Assembly (NCBI RefSeq): GCF_029227915.1
Contig: NC_079877.1
Location: 18,524,851 to 18,588,850 of the forward strand
Length of the DNA stretch: 64,000 nt
Direction: 5' to 3'
Source: Hydractinia symbiolongicarpus
Lineage: Eukaryota > Cnidaria > Hydrozoa > Anthoathecata > Hydractiniidae
Of the stretch, positions 1 to 10,667 are shown piece by piece. The position numbers were made by a program, and so were the translations under genes. Position 1 is the stretch's first letter; the number at the start of each line of letters is the position of its first letter. Below the pieces are notes generated by a model. It was not told the DNA's origin. It did no database searches and saw only the letters and a program-made list of their open reading frames with translations.

Positions 1-291
1 TTGTTTAAAAAAATTTGGTGCTTAAAATACCTTTCCGCAATCGTTCTGTTTCTTAAAAAGAATACAGTTGACTCTCTCTATCTCGAACTCGCAAGGGACC
101 AGAAAGTTTGTTCGAGATAGAGAAAGTTCGAGATAGAGAAAAATTGACAAAAATTGGATTTTTTCGTAAAAAACGTATTTTTAACCTTCAGTGTATCGGG
201 AGTTGATAGAGGTCAATGAGAGATGTTAAAATGTTAATATTCAATGCACAAGACTTCTTTTAAAATAAATACATAAAATAAATTTACAGCT

Positions 292-801
292 TCATTTAAA
301 GAAATCGGTTATGTCTTTCTGTTTAAGTGATGCCACTCTGTCTTCATTATACATTTTTTCGAATTTGGAGATAAGCATTTGCATTTCATTGCCTTTTTCG
401 CAACACATTGCTAGATCTTTCAAAAGATCAATACTACACTCGACTTTTGATCTTGATGGTTTTTCGACAACTATATCAAATGAATCATCCTCCATGTCAC
501 TGCCATCGTCTTCAGCTTCGTCGTCCTGAGATTTCCGAAATTCATCAATGATATCCTCATTAGAGATTTGAGGGGCGGTTGCGATAACCTCATCATCCAA
601 GGTCACAAGATCATTAGCACTGAGATCATTTGGTACCAATGATGGATCAGCCTCTCTTAAATCATCCAAACTTTCTTGAAGATCTTTAAATGGGTCATCC
701 GAATCAGCAATAGCATCCTGTTGTCCTGTAGAAGAGATTCCAGATTTCTTAAAACAATTGATGATGGTTTGTTTAGTTACAATTTTATTATAGTAGTACA
801 C
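292..801 (-). pseudogene. Tigger transposase C-terminal remnant
   Basis: This 169-codon frame starts with KQTIINCFKKSGI, the segment that typically follows the DDE domain in Tigger transposases. It continues with a long acidic, serine-rich tail and ends in KQKDITDFFK. It lies inside the same TIRs as the N-terminal remnant, same strand, with only about 90 bp between the two frames. A full-length relative would have roughly 200 residues of DDE domain there. It is best explained as the 3' end of the same transposase gene after internal deletion. Confidence 0.82.
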
Positions 802-893
802 CAGACAAGTTCAAAATAACAAATTTTGCTTTTAAAGAATGGATAGAGAAATCAGATCTCACTCAGAATATTTCCCCTGTCTAACAGCGTTGC

Positions 894-1376
894 TTAGGTT
901 GTGTCACATGTTAACTGTTCGCATGTTTTTAGGAAGTCGTTGATGTTTTGAAAGAGGGTGTCATACCTTTTTTTCCATCTGTCCAGCCAACCATCGGAAG
1001 CCTTGAAACTTGAACAATCAAAGTTTTTAGCAAAACTGAGTGCCTTTTCTTTTATCAAATTGCCATCGATCGGAATGTTTTGGCTTCTTTGAACAGTAAA
1101 CCATTTGAAAACAGCCTTGTCTATCTGCTCATAATCACAGCCTCGAACCTTTTTCGAACCAGACGCGGTTTTTTGTTCTTCCAAGCTTTGTAGGATCTTA
1201 TGTTTTTTTTTCATCCAAGTTGAAATGGTATTTTTAAGGATCCCGTATTTTTCTGCTGCCTACTTGTTTGACATTCCTTTCTTGATTTCCCGAATTATTT
1301 GACATTTTTGAATTAAAGAAACGTTATTGAGTTTTCTTTTTAAGGCCGACGTCTTCACCTCAAGAAGGTTTCTGGT
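894..1376 (-). pseudogene. Tigger transposase N-terminal DNA-binding remnant
   Basis: Reading from 1376 downward, the frame gives a Psq-type helix-turn-helix (KCQIIREIKKGMSNK, then AAEKYGILKNTISTWMKKK), followed by a CENP-B/Tc5-type second HTH containing FKASDGWLDRWKKRY. A TAG at 1262-1260 interrupts the first HTH between SNK and AAEKY. The frame ends at 894, where the catalytic domain should begin. This is the CENP-B-like DNA-binding half of a pogo/Tigger transposase, inactivated by a nonsense codon and by loss of the downstream domain. No initiator methionine is visible before the upstream in-frame stop at 1379-1377. Confidence 0.88.
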
Positions 1377-1694
1377 TCAAAACACTGTAAACAATGTTTT
1401 GTGAGTGACTTTAGAATTCGAACGTCAAACATTTTCGTTCGAAAATGGAACATTTTAATTCGATTTTTAGTGTAAATAGGTTCTTAAATCCAGAAAAGTT
1501 CGAGATAGAGAGAAAAACAGTCAGACGGGACCGAGATTTTGTTTCGAGATAGAGAGGTATTCGAGATAGAGAGGTTCGAGATAAAGAGAGGAAAATAGCT
1601 TAGAGCCTACACAAATGTCCAAGGGACCGAGACTTTGGTTCGAGATAGAGAGATGTTCGAGATAGAGGGTAGTCGAGATAGAGAGAGTCAACTG

Positions 1695-2563
1695 TATGTA
1701 CTTGTGGATGCACGCTATTTTATATAAGCATCACCAGGCTAAAATTTCATGAAATTTGAAGCAACTATTAAGCAACAAGCCAGCCTTGGATGGATAAGTC
1801 AGAATTAAACTTTAAACAGCAAAATACGACAAATAAACCATGGACTTCTGTAGCATATTTACATGTAAGGTTCCACATAGAGAGAGAATAGTTCCCTAGC
1901 TCTGTTCTTTCCTTTACGCTTACACCAGATTCTTAACAGAAGAGAAAAAGTCCGATATAAACGTGATGGAAAGAAGTCCTAGAAACGAGGTTGGAAATAA
2001 TTGCTTACGTCGCTTTTGGGATATTTAAGCAACAGATAAGCATTAAACGAGACTGAAAGTTTTAAAAAATTAAGCAACAGCGAGGCTGGACCGAAAATTA
2101 GCGTTACTTGTAAAAAACGTGTATTTCTACACTAAATTTCGCGTACTAACGAACGTTTTTTGCTCGGCGCGAAGATTTGTACGAAGAAGCTAGTTTTACA
2201 TTATTTACATACTACAATCATATTATTTTCATCAAACTCGTCCAATCGCAAAAAAGGTTATCTCTATATTTGTCTAACATATCAAGCGGATACTTAATTT
2301 GGCGCTATTTACACTACCAGAAAAGATTTTCTCCATGTCAATTCGAACAGTTCCATTCCATTAATTTCAAGGTCATAGTTTGAATTCCAACGCAGATTTG
2401 TTGAATCAAGTCCTATCCATGTAATTTCGAACAGTTCCATTTCCTACAATTTTCTTCGTCTTCCTAACTAATTATCAAGTTTAAGAAAAAAACAGTTTTA
2501 TTTTTAATTCAGGGCTAAATTCTTCATAACTTATCTCCGGATTAAAAAGTCTAAAAAGTCTAT
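1695..2563. other. Intergenic stretch, nothing recognised
   Basis: AT-rich DNA between the Tigger element and the tandem duplication. Only short, unconvincing open frames are present (for example 2177-2383 on the plus strand). No terminal repeats, tRNA-like boxes or splice-bounded coding segments were seen. Confidence 0.5.
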
Positions 2564-4461
2564 ATTATAAATTAATCGAAACCGTTCAAATTAAGGCACA
2601 ATTTTATCGATATCGTATTCTTGATTTTGTAACCATAGGTTCTTACTGACGAAACTCTGTTTAAATTAATCAGTATGTAGTTCTGAAAGATATGAGACGG
2701 CCAACACTTAATGGCAGCAATTTTAGCATTTAAAAAAAAACGTGATTGAGTTTGAGAAGTCGACAAAATCGGTGTGTATGGATTGATCAACAGTAAGAGG
2801 TCTTCAGAAAATATATAGATCTGAAAGATATCGTAATTCTAAGATTGTAACGTGACATTCTCACCGATAAAACCTTGCATGGATTAGTTACTATGTATCC
2901 GTATAAACGATATGAGACGACAGGAATATTTAACAGAAGAAACGGTTGAAGCGCAAAAAAAAGAAAGAAAAATATAGATTTCTGTGTCGGTGTCAGTAAA
3001 ATCTACGAAATGCTGTGTATGGATTGCCAATAGCAAGAACTCTTATAACGTCAGCAACAACTATATTGCAAAAAGATATTGTAATTCGGAGTTGGTAACG
3101 TGTACGGAAGAAACTTTATATGGATTAATCACCACTGTGTTGGTTAAAGCGTATATTTTTACAACACTAATACCTAAGGATACATGAAACATACAAATGT
3201 TCTTGAAAACAATTGTTAAAATTTTATCACACACAGTGTGAAGGTAAAATAGTTCAAATAAATTCGGGACTCGACCTTAAAAGCTCAAAACCAAGATAGT
3301 GTTATAGCACTCAGATGGACTAGATTTGAATAGTGCGATTTTTATGCGATATAAGCTTTAAATGTCTGTACCTTTTGGGCTCGAGTGTCGGCAACTCGAA
3401 AAGGGTGTTCAATTATTTTCAACATCTTACCAGTTTATTATTGTATGACAGAAATACCACTATTTTATATGAAATTTATCCGGCTTTCGTTGTATAAAAA
3501 GAAAATATAGGCAGTATTCTCAACATAGGTAGTACGTGTTTCACGTATCATTAATAGAAGCAACGTTTGCATTGCATTGCAAAAAATGAGTCGATAGGTG
3601 GACGCGGCGTTTACATGATAAAACCTTCGCCCTCATGTGAAATCTCTAATGTATGGATTTTCTTTTAGACAGACAAAGAAGTGAAGAGTTTCTCTTTGGA
3701 GTATAATCTGAAATTTTGAGCAACAAAGTTGCAAATATTATAGGAATTATTATAGTGTTTTTTCTTCCTCCTTCTCGTCATCAATAAAAATGAAATTTCG
3801 AGTTTTTTAATTCCATTTTCGATATTTGGCAGTTCAGATTCGTCAGTTGTAATATCTGGTTCATAATTCTCTTTGATTAGTTCACGAATGTGCTTTAAAA
3901 TGCCTCTATTAGGTCGGTTTGAGGAGCAGAAATGTCTCCTGATTTATGGTGTGTTTAAGGAACAAAGCACTAAAAAATATTTAGATCTGGAACACTATAT
4001 TCATGTGTGTGTTCCTGCGAATTTGACCCACAAAGTCGCTTTCAAATAAGGTACACAGAAGATATCCAAAAACGTACGTGTTTGTCCAGGATGAAACCTA
4101 TCTATGCCCGTTAACTTGAAATTAATATGCATTTAAATAAGCCAAAAATGAAAAGCCCTTGCAAGTTAAAAGATTTCGGATTCTTGTTGGTGTGTAATTT
4201 TGTTCCCTAAGGTCACCAGTAGCCTGTTTTCTACAGAACTTCTACAATGTTGTTTTGTCATTTGAATAAAATAGGTATTATCCCATGGTATTATCTTTGC
4301 AAAATGTTTCATGTAGTGCGTGAGATACAGGCTAGAACAAACCAACGCATTACTGTTGGCAGGCAAAGCAAGGGCCATTCATAAGTTTAAGTAGCCCAAA
4401 GCGGTAAAAAAATGCAAGTCGATCAGACTTTAGAATCAGATGCTCGTAAAACATTTCGTCT
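2564..4461. repeat. Tandem duplication, unit A (1.9 kb)
   Basis: Unit A matches unit B (4484-6382) at a constant offset of 1921 bp, reduced to 1920 before a single-base indel near 2581/4501. I saw fewer than ten differences over about 1.9 kb, for example 2588 a/t and cgtttgc versus cgtttga near 3570, so identity is above 99.5%. No convincing coding region: the short frames are duplicated along with everything else and show no domain. The unit itself contains three older diverged repeats (2609-3160). Confidence 0.93.
2609..3160. repeat. Three diverged internal repeats inside the duplicated unit
   Basis: Related segments begin at 2609 (gatatcgtattcttgatttt), 2827 (gatatcgtaattctaagatt) and 3075 (gatattgtaattcggagttg). 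Each is followed by a GTAAC, a degenerate ACGAAACTNTGTTTA-like stretch and a related tail. Spacing is 218 and 248 bp. A linked motif, GTGTATGGATTG, recurs near 2773 and 3014. The copies are heavily diverged, so this array is much older than the 1.9-kb duplication and is present in both units. Confidence 0.65.
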
Positions 4462-4483
4462 ATTATTATAACATTTCGTCAAT

Positions 4484-6382
4484 TATTATAAATTAATCGA
4501 AACCGTTCTAATTAAGGCACAATTTTATCGATATCGTATTCTTGATTTTGTAACCATAGGTTCTTACTGACGAAACTCTGTTTAAATTAATCAGTATGTA
4601 GTTCTGAAAGATATGAGACGGCCAACACTTAATGGCAGCAATTTTAGCATTTAAAAAAAAACGTGATTGAGTTTGAGAAGTCGACAAAATCGGTGTGTAT
4701 GGATTGATCAACAGTAAGAGGTCTTCAGAAAATATATAGATCTGAAAGATATCGTAATTCTAAGATTGTAACGTGACATTCTCACCGATAAAACCTTGCA
4801 TGGATTAGTTACTATGTATCCGTATAAACGATATGAGACGACAGGAATATTTAACAGAAGAAACGGTTGAAGCGCAAAAAAAAGAAAGAAAAATATAGAT
4901 TTCTGTGTCGGTGTCAGTAAAATCTACGAAATGCTGTGTATGGATTGCCAATAGCAAGAACTCTTATAACGTCAGCAACAACTATATTGCAAAAAGATAT
5001 TGTAATTCGGAGTTGGTAACGTGTACGGAAGAAACTTTATATGGATTAATCACCACTGTGTTGGTTAAAGCGTATATTTTTACAACACTAATACCTAAGG
5101 ATACATGAAACATACAAATGTTCTTGAAAACAATTGTTAAAATTTTATCACACACAGTGTGAAGGTAAAATAGTTCAAATAAATTCGGGACTCGACCTTA
5201 AAAGCTCAAAACCAAGATAGTGTTATAGCACTCAGATGGACTAGATTTGAATAGTGCGATTTTTATGCGATATAAGCTTTAAATGTCTGTACCTTTTGGG
5301 CTCGAGTGTCGGCAACTCGAAAAGGGTGTTCAATTATTTTCAACATCTTACCAGTTTATTATTGTATGACAGAAATACCACTATTTTATATGAAATTTAT
5401 CCGGCTTTCGTTGTATAAAAAGAAAATATAGGCAGTATTCTCAACATAGGTAGTACGTGTTTCACGTATCATTAATAGAAGCAACGTTTGAATTGCATTG
5501 CAAAAAATGAGTCGATAGGTGGACGCGGCGTTTACATGATAAAACCTTCGCCCTCATGTGAAATCTCTAATGTATGGATTTTCTTTTAGACAGACAAAGA
5601 AGTGAAGAGTTTCTCTTTGGAGTATAATCTGAAATTTTGAGCAACAAAGTTGCAAATATTATAGGAATTATTATAGTGTTTTTTCTTCCTCCTTCTCGTC
5701 ATCAATAAAAATGAAATTTCGAGTTTTTTAATTCCATTTTCGATATTTGGCAGTTCAGATTCGTCAGTTGTAATATCTGGTTCATAATTCTCTTTGATTA
5801 GTTCACGAATGTGCTTTAAAATGCCTCTATTAGGTCGGTTTGAGGAGCAGAAATGTCTCCTGATTTATGGTGTGTTTAAGGAACAAAGCACTAAAAAATA
5901 TTTAGATCTGGAACACTATATTCATGTGTGTGTTCCTGCGAATTTGACCCACAAAGTCGCTTTCAAATAAGGTACACAGAAGATATCCAAAAACGTACGT
6001 GTTTGTCCAGGATGAAACCTATCTATGCCCGTTAACTTGAAATTAATATGCATTTAAATAAGCCAAAAATGAAAAGCCCTTGCAAGTTAAAAGATTTCGG
6101 ATTCTTGTTGGTGTGTAATTTTGTTCCCTAAGGTCACCAGTAGCCTGTTTTCTACAGAACTTCTACAATGTTGTTTCGTCATTTGAATAAAATAGGTATT
6201 ATCCCATGGTATTATCTTTGCAAAATGTTTCATGTAGTGCGTGAGATACAGGCTAGAACAAACAAACGCATTACTGTTGGCAGGCAAAGCAAGGGTCATT
6301 CATAAGTTTAAGTAGCCCAAAGCGGTAAAAAAATGCAAGTCGATCAGACTTTAGAATCAGATGCTCCTAAAACATTTCGTCT
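4484..6382. repeat. Tandem duplication, unit B (1.9 kb)
   Basis: Second copy in direct orientation. The 22 bp between the units (4462-4483) include a partial repeat of the unit end (acatttcgtc followed by an attattata-type string). This suggests that slippage or unequal exchange happened in this AT-rich junction. After 6382 the sequence becomes unique (ggtcgcagcg), which fixes the right boundary. Confidence 0.93.
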
Positions 6383-6865
6383 GGTCGCAGCGATCAGGCG
6401 AAAAAGTAGGATCCCATCCTATTCCAGCACCGTTTGCCACGTACCAACCAAAAGAATTGCTTAAATTTTTTGAGGTTTTAATTTTTGATTTATTTCAATC
6501 TGTTTTTAAAATTATATTTATGTTATTAGTATATCGTTAATAAGATTTATCCTGATACATCTGAAATCTTAATTACTAAAGTATTGGAAAACACGTTCCT
6601 CCATGTAGTTTTTTAACATACTTGTTGTATAGATGTACTGTATTAAGCATGTAAGGTAATTCTGATATCGTAAGGGCGAAGTGTGACAGCCAAACGCGCC
6701 TTTAGTCGAAACATTTTGTAAAAATAATTTCCTCACTCACAATATCAAAGAAGAAAACAAAATATGTCTAAATATAATTGTTGAGGAAGATCTAGCATAA
6801 AAACTTCAAAGGTAGTTTAGGGAGACTGTTCTCTTCCACACATGACACGGGAAAAACAGATAACA
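6383..6865. other. Intergenic stretch, nothing recognised
   Basis: AT-rich sequence between the tandem duplication and the next TIR element. No coding or structured feature was identified. Confidence 0.5.
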
Positions 6866-7360
6866 CAGTAGGACACCCTTAAAGCGGACACCTGGGGCCA
6901 GAGATTCTGTCCGCTTTAGAGACGTGTCAAGGAAGTATTCCTTTTTTGGCAAAACGCGAAAAATTCTATTGCGAAGTCAATTAGGCATGCCCATTACCTT
7001 TTCCCCTCCTCAGTTAGACAAAGAAACATTCTTAGAAGACAATTAGCCTCAACAAGGACGTTTTTAGACATTTTAGGTAGTAGGGTAGAAAAATATAAAA
7101 AACGTGATAAGACTGAGAAAATGATTGCAAAGTTATACAGCCTGGTCAAAAATTTTCTTTGTCCGAATCATTGAAGTAAATTCTGGGAGAAATAACCGTG
7201 CGGGATATGGAAGAAGTATCCGCTTTAGACTGTCTGCCTTAGAGAGATTTTATTATAAGGGTTATTATGAAGTCATCCAGGACAAAAATTTATCTGTCTT
7301 TTAAAAAGGAAGGTGTCTGCTTTAGGAGGGATGTCCCCTTTTATTAAAAACGTTTCACTG
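6866..7360. mobile_element. Non-autonomous TIR transposon, Tc1/mariner-pogo style
   Basis: The left end starts CAGTAGGACACCC and continues TTAAAGCGGACACCT. The right end, read on the other strand, starts CAGTGAAACG and reaches the related CTAAAGCAGACACCT. Internal stretches repeat the same theme in both halves (gtccgctttaga, tccgctttagac, gtctgctttagg). A TA follows the right end (7361-7362); the left-hand TA is degraded. At 495 bp without coding capacity this is a MITE-like element. The style is that of Tigger-type ends (inference). Confidence 0.65.
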
Positions 7361-7397
7361 TAGTTCTAAAAACTTGCCAGAATTTTTTATTTCTTAA

Positions 7398-7971
7398 CCC
7401 TCGTAGTGCGGTCCGTTTGTCAAAAAGCCCAATTTTGACACAATTTTTATTCCTACTTTAATTGACTATAACTCAAGAACAAAAAGAAACTAAATGCTTA
7501 CTTCAGGCTTATTTGATGGAAAAAGTCCTAAACTTTTTTTTGGCCTCCAGAAATTTGCGTGGGGGGCACTGCCCCTTGGACCCCCGGGCCTGTTGACTTT
7601 AGTTGACTTTAGTTTAACGTAAGAACGGATTGCGAGCATTAGATGTGTAGCAAATGCATTGGGCGCACGCTAAGTACGTGACACAAAACTGTGTTTGGGT
7701 GAATTTGCGCGGCTTTGGTGGCCCGTGACATGACCAAAAATCTCGGACTTGGCAAAATTTGCGGAGAGATTATTTGAATGAATTATTGATTCTGTAGGGC
7801 CGCACAACAAAGCGCTTTTAGACTCCGACTTTCTTTTCAAAGGGCAGAGTTTTGTACTACAAGATCTGAGCAAAACCAGTTTGTTGAAATTGCTTGTGTG
7901 ACGCAGCTGGGGGCGGGCCTGTAAAACGTCCGTGGCTATCCCGTATATATACGGGATCCGCACCACAAGGG
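7398..7971. mobile_element. piggyBac-like MITE with TTAA target duplication
   Basis: TTAA at 7394-7397 and 7972-7975 flank inverted termini: CCCTCGTAGTGCGGTCC on the left and, from the right on the opposite strand, CCCTTGTGGTGCGGATCC. TTAA duplications with CCCT-type termini are diagnostic of the piggyBac superfamily. The 574-bp interior holds no recognisable transposase; the 98-codon minus-strand frame 7670-7966 shows no domain. Just inside the right end lies a perfect 20-bp palindrome, 7938-7957, centred on gtatatatac. Confidence 0.82.
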
Positions 7972-7975
7972 TTAA

Positions 7976-8990
7976 ATTTGGGCGCTAGTCTTTCTGTTAT
8001 TTCGTGAGAAGTAAATAATAGATTAGATTTCATGAAATGAGTTAAAAAATACTCTTTTTGTGGACACGGGGGAATTCAAGCGCGTCTCTGGATATGAAAA
8101 CCCGGGGCATTATGACAGATCAGCACTAATCGAAACGGGATCGAAACTTTATCGAAACTTTTAAATGTTCAAGATAAATTAGTTGCTCTTTTCCTTTGAA
8201 AAAGAAAATTTACAACTTCTTTTAACTTCTTACTTCTATATTTGAATATTGTACTTTTATATCGACAAAATATAATTATCTGACAAGAGTTATTTGACAC
8301 TTATCGATTCCCTTGCCTAGGTCACGATATAATCGATTAACACTCACAAAAGACCAGAGAGTATAATGGCGGCCCGAGATACAGGAGAAAATGTTTGTAG
8401 GTAGCAAGATAAAAATTATTCAGACATCTTTGTTTGTGTATCTGTTATCATGTATTAAGTCGCTAATGAGATTATTTTACATTGAAGGCAGCATCTAAGG
8501 AGGTGTAGGGAGTAGAGAAGGGCCTCCTCCTCAATTGATTTTTTTTTAAATTAGAACTTTTGTTACTGATTAACTTTTAGGGTTTGATTTAAATGTGAAA
8601 TTTTGCAGGAATTAGTTTTGTTTGTTAATGGCAAATTGACTGTTTATTATGTCCCTCTTACTTCTACCCTCCCTACTAAATGCATGCTATTTTTGAATAA
8701 GGTGCTGTATATACACAAAAATAAATAGGGCAATTTTAGTTCAGAGGCAGCAAAAAATTTAAAATTTAAAAAAATAAGACTATTCACATAAAAAGGCACA
8801 AAAAAATCTTTGATGGGAACGGTAAGAGACAAAAAATGGTAGGGCTAATTCTCGTCATAGCACGTTTGATAGTATAAAAGAGAGAGTAACTTGTTACAAC
8901 TAATAGATAAACTGGTAAAATTTTTCGTCATATATATAAACAATCTTTATATATTTTAAAAATAACATTGTTGTACACATTAAAGAAGCT
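7976..8990. other. Intergenic stretch, nothing recognised
   Basis: AT-rich. Short frames only. No repeats, splice-bounded exons or RNA genes were recognised. Confidence 0.5.
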
Positions 8991-9038
8991 TTTTACCTGA
9001 GGTTTCACACATGAAAATGTGTGAAACCTCAGGTAAAA
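8991..9038. repeat. Perfect hairpin: 22-bp arms, 4-nt loop
   Basis: Arm 8991-9012 (ttttacctgaggtttcacac at) is the exact reverse complement of 9017-9038, separated by gaaa. Pairing stops at 8990/9039. It could fold as a near-perfect RNA or cruciform hairpin. Function unknown; it lies about 270 bp beyond the 3' end of the 9308-14976 gene relic. Confidence 0.9.
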
Positions 9039-9307
9039 TATAAACTAAAGACAAAACCAATAAAAAACCACAAAACTCTGAAATAATAAAAGTAATGTAA
9101 TAAACATTATTTAAGTCATATATACTATTCTCGACACCACTGTTTTTTATGTTATTAAGTGTTTTTAAATATTTAAAGAAAAATATCGAAGGAGTAAAAG
9201 ATAAAAAATAAATATTCGTTCTTCTCCCTTTAAAAAATTATTACAAAAATAACATGTAATGACACCTTGCCTTATCCCTAAAATAAATACTATGTTTACT
9301 ATAGAAG

Positions 9308-9672
9308 TTAAAAATGTTCATCTTCCTCATTTTTAAAAAAAGCCATTATATTAATATTATTTGTTCTTAAAATGTTAAGAGCAATTTGCATGTCCTTTAT
9401 AGAAAAAAATTCGTAGCCACAGTAGTCCATTAAGTATTCTTGGCTAAGTTCGTATTCATTCATGTCTTCAAAGCTACATGGATCCTCCAACGCTCTTTTA
9501 ATATTGCTTTGCAATTCTTCATCTTGACTAGTCAATACAAGTGGACGAGTTGGTTGCATTTCAAGAGTTTGTGAATTATTTTCAAACCATATCTCGGCCT
9601 CAACTAAGTGTGGGAAATATTTTTGACAAAAATCTGTAATCCCTAATTTGTTACATAGCCTTTCTTTCTCAC
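9308..9672 (-). CDS. Terminal exon of the integrase-gene relic
   Basis: It starts after acttttttag-type acceptor sequence at 9672 in phase 1 and stays open to a TAA after DEHF at 9308. The exon encodes about 121 residues beginning EKERLCNKLGITDFCQKYFP, with an acidic, helix-rich composition and no recognised domain. The predicted join KRIG-EKERLCN is in frame. This exon and the preceding 66-nt exon are undamaged, so they could still be transcribed or be shared with an alternative product. Confidence 0.6.
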
Positions 9673-9759
9673 CTAAAAAATGTTAGGATATTCTTTCATT
9701 AAAGTTTAATGACTACCAAAGAAAAGAGAATACATCATGTATATATGTACTTGACATAC

Positions 9760-9825
9760 CAATCCGTTTGCATTTTTTAGTTGGTGATTCCATCTCTCCT
9801 GATTTCAATGAAGTTTCAATTTCAC
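9760..9825 (-). CDS. Internal exon of the integrase-gene relic
   Basis: Bounded by an acceptor (atactgttatag) and a donor (gtatgtca). The 66-nt exon starts and ends in phase 1, fitting both the upstream donor at 10668 and the downstream acceptor at 9672. It encodes EIETSLKSGEMESPTKKCKR followed by IG, with a basic KKCKR cluster that could act as a nuclear localisation signal (inference). The intact splice sites and frame contrast with the broken frames upstream. Confidence 0.6.
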
Positions 9826-10667
9826 CTATAACAGTATAAAATCATCATGAACATTATAGATGTACTTTCCAAGGACAAACTTTAGTTTTATATTATTAAG
9901 TACGAAAAGATTTAGACAATTGTACAAAATATTAAGCGTCTAGAATAACAAAAATTTTAATATATTTTAAGAGCAATTTTAGTTATACATTATCAGTCAC
10001 TATTGTCTACTTTGCGAATAGTTAGTAAAATAATTATAAATTAAAAAAGAACAATAAATAATTATAATTAGTAATTTTAAGTAAAAGCTAAAAACCCTTG
10101 ACATGACATGTGAAAGGGAATATTTATGTAAGTGTGGACTCCAGTAACTAAAAATGTGATTTTTTGTGATCCATAAAGGGTTTCTTACATTTTTTTTGTT
10201 TTGATGAAATTTTGCCATTCTTTTTATATATCTGTTGCAGTACCTCCATATTGGCTGAAATATTGCAAAAAATGAAGTATATATATCTATATATTCTCTA
10301 TTTTGCCAATCTGTACGTATAAGTTTGCATAGGTAAATTTCGACAAGCATCAAGTATTCTTCTAGTTTAAGCATATTGGTATTCACCCTGATAATGTTAT
10401 AAGATTTATTCCTTAGCAAAGTGTACATGTACCTCCTGATTTGTTTTTTGATACAACATTGAAATGAATATTTGATTGTGACTTTAATTCTAAAAAAAAT
10501 AACATTTAAAATAAAAGTACACACATAATGAATTTAAAAATACCATTCTGTGAATATGTATATGTATATGTACATAAAATGAAAATAATGTTTGATTTCA
10601 TCATGGTAATAGGCTTTCATAGGCAAAACATAAAAAGGTGGCATAATTAAATCTTCTGGATACTTAC

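Larger units (their letters stand above)
65..1694 (-). mobile_element. Tigger/pogo-type DNA transposon, internally deleted
   Basis: Perfect 22-bp terminal inverted repeats beginning CAGTTGACT lie at both ends and are flanked by TA dinucleotides (63-64 and 1695-1696), the target duplication of the Tc1/mariner superfamily. Both subterminal regions carry a 12-mer, TTCGAGATAGAG and close variants: about three copies within 80-145 and about seven within 1495-1690. Such arrays are plausible transposase binding sites (inference). The minus strand encodes the N-terminal DNA-binding part and the C-terminal acidic part of a Tigger-like transposase. The DDE catalytic domain that should lie between them is absent, so the copy is non-autonomous. 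Confidence 0.9.

Noticed and set aside
2984-3187. Frames duplicated in both tandem units (2984-3187/4905-5108 and others)
   Set aside because: They are identical only because the DNA is duplicated; short, with no domain, and they overlap the diverged internal repeats.
7670-7966. 98-codon minus-strand frame
   Set aside because: It lies wholly inside the piggyBac-like MITE, reaches into its TIR, and shows no domain.
10000-10524. 174-codon minus-strand frame in the intron between 10668 and 9825
   Set aside because: It has some protein-like composition, but no domain, no good donor, and the flanking exons already join in phase without it. An alternative exon cannot be excluded.
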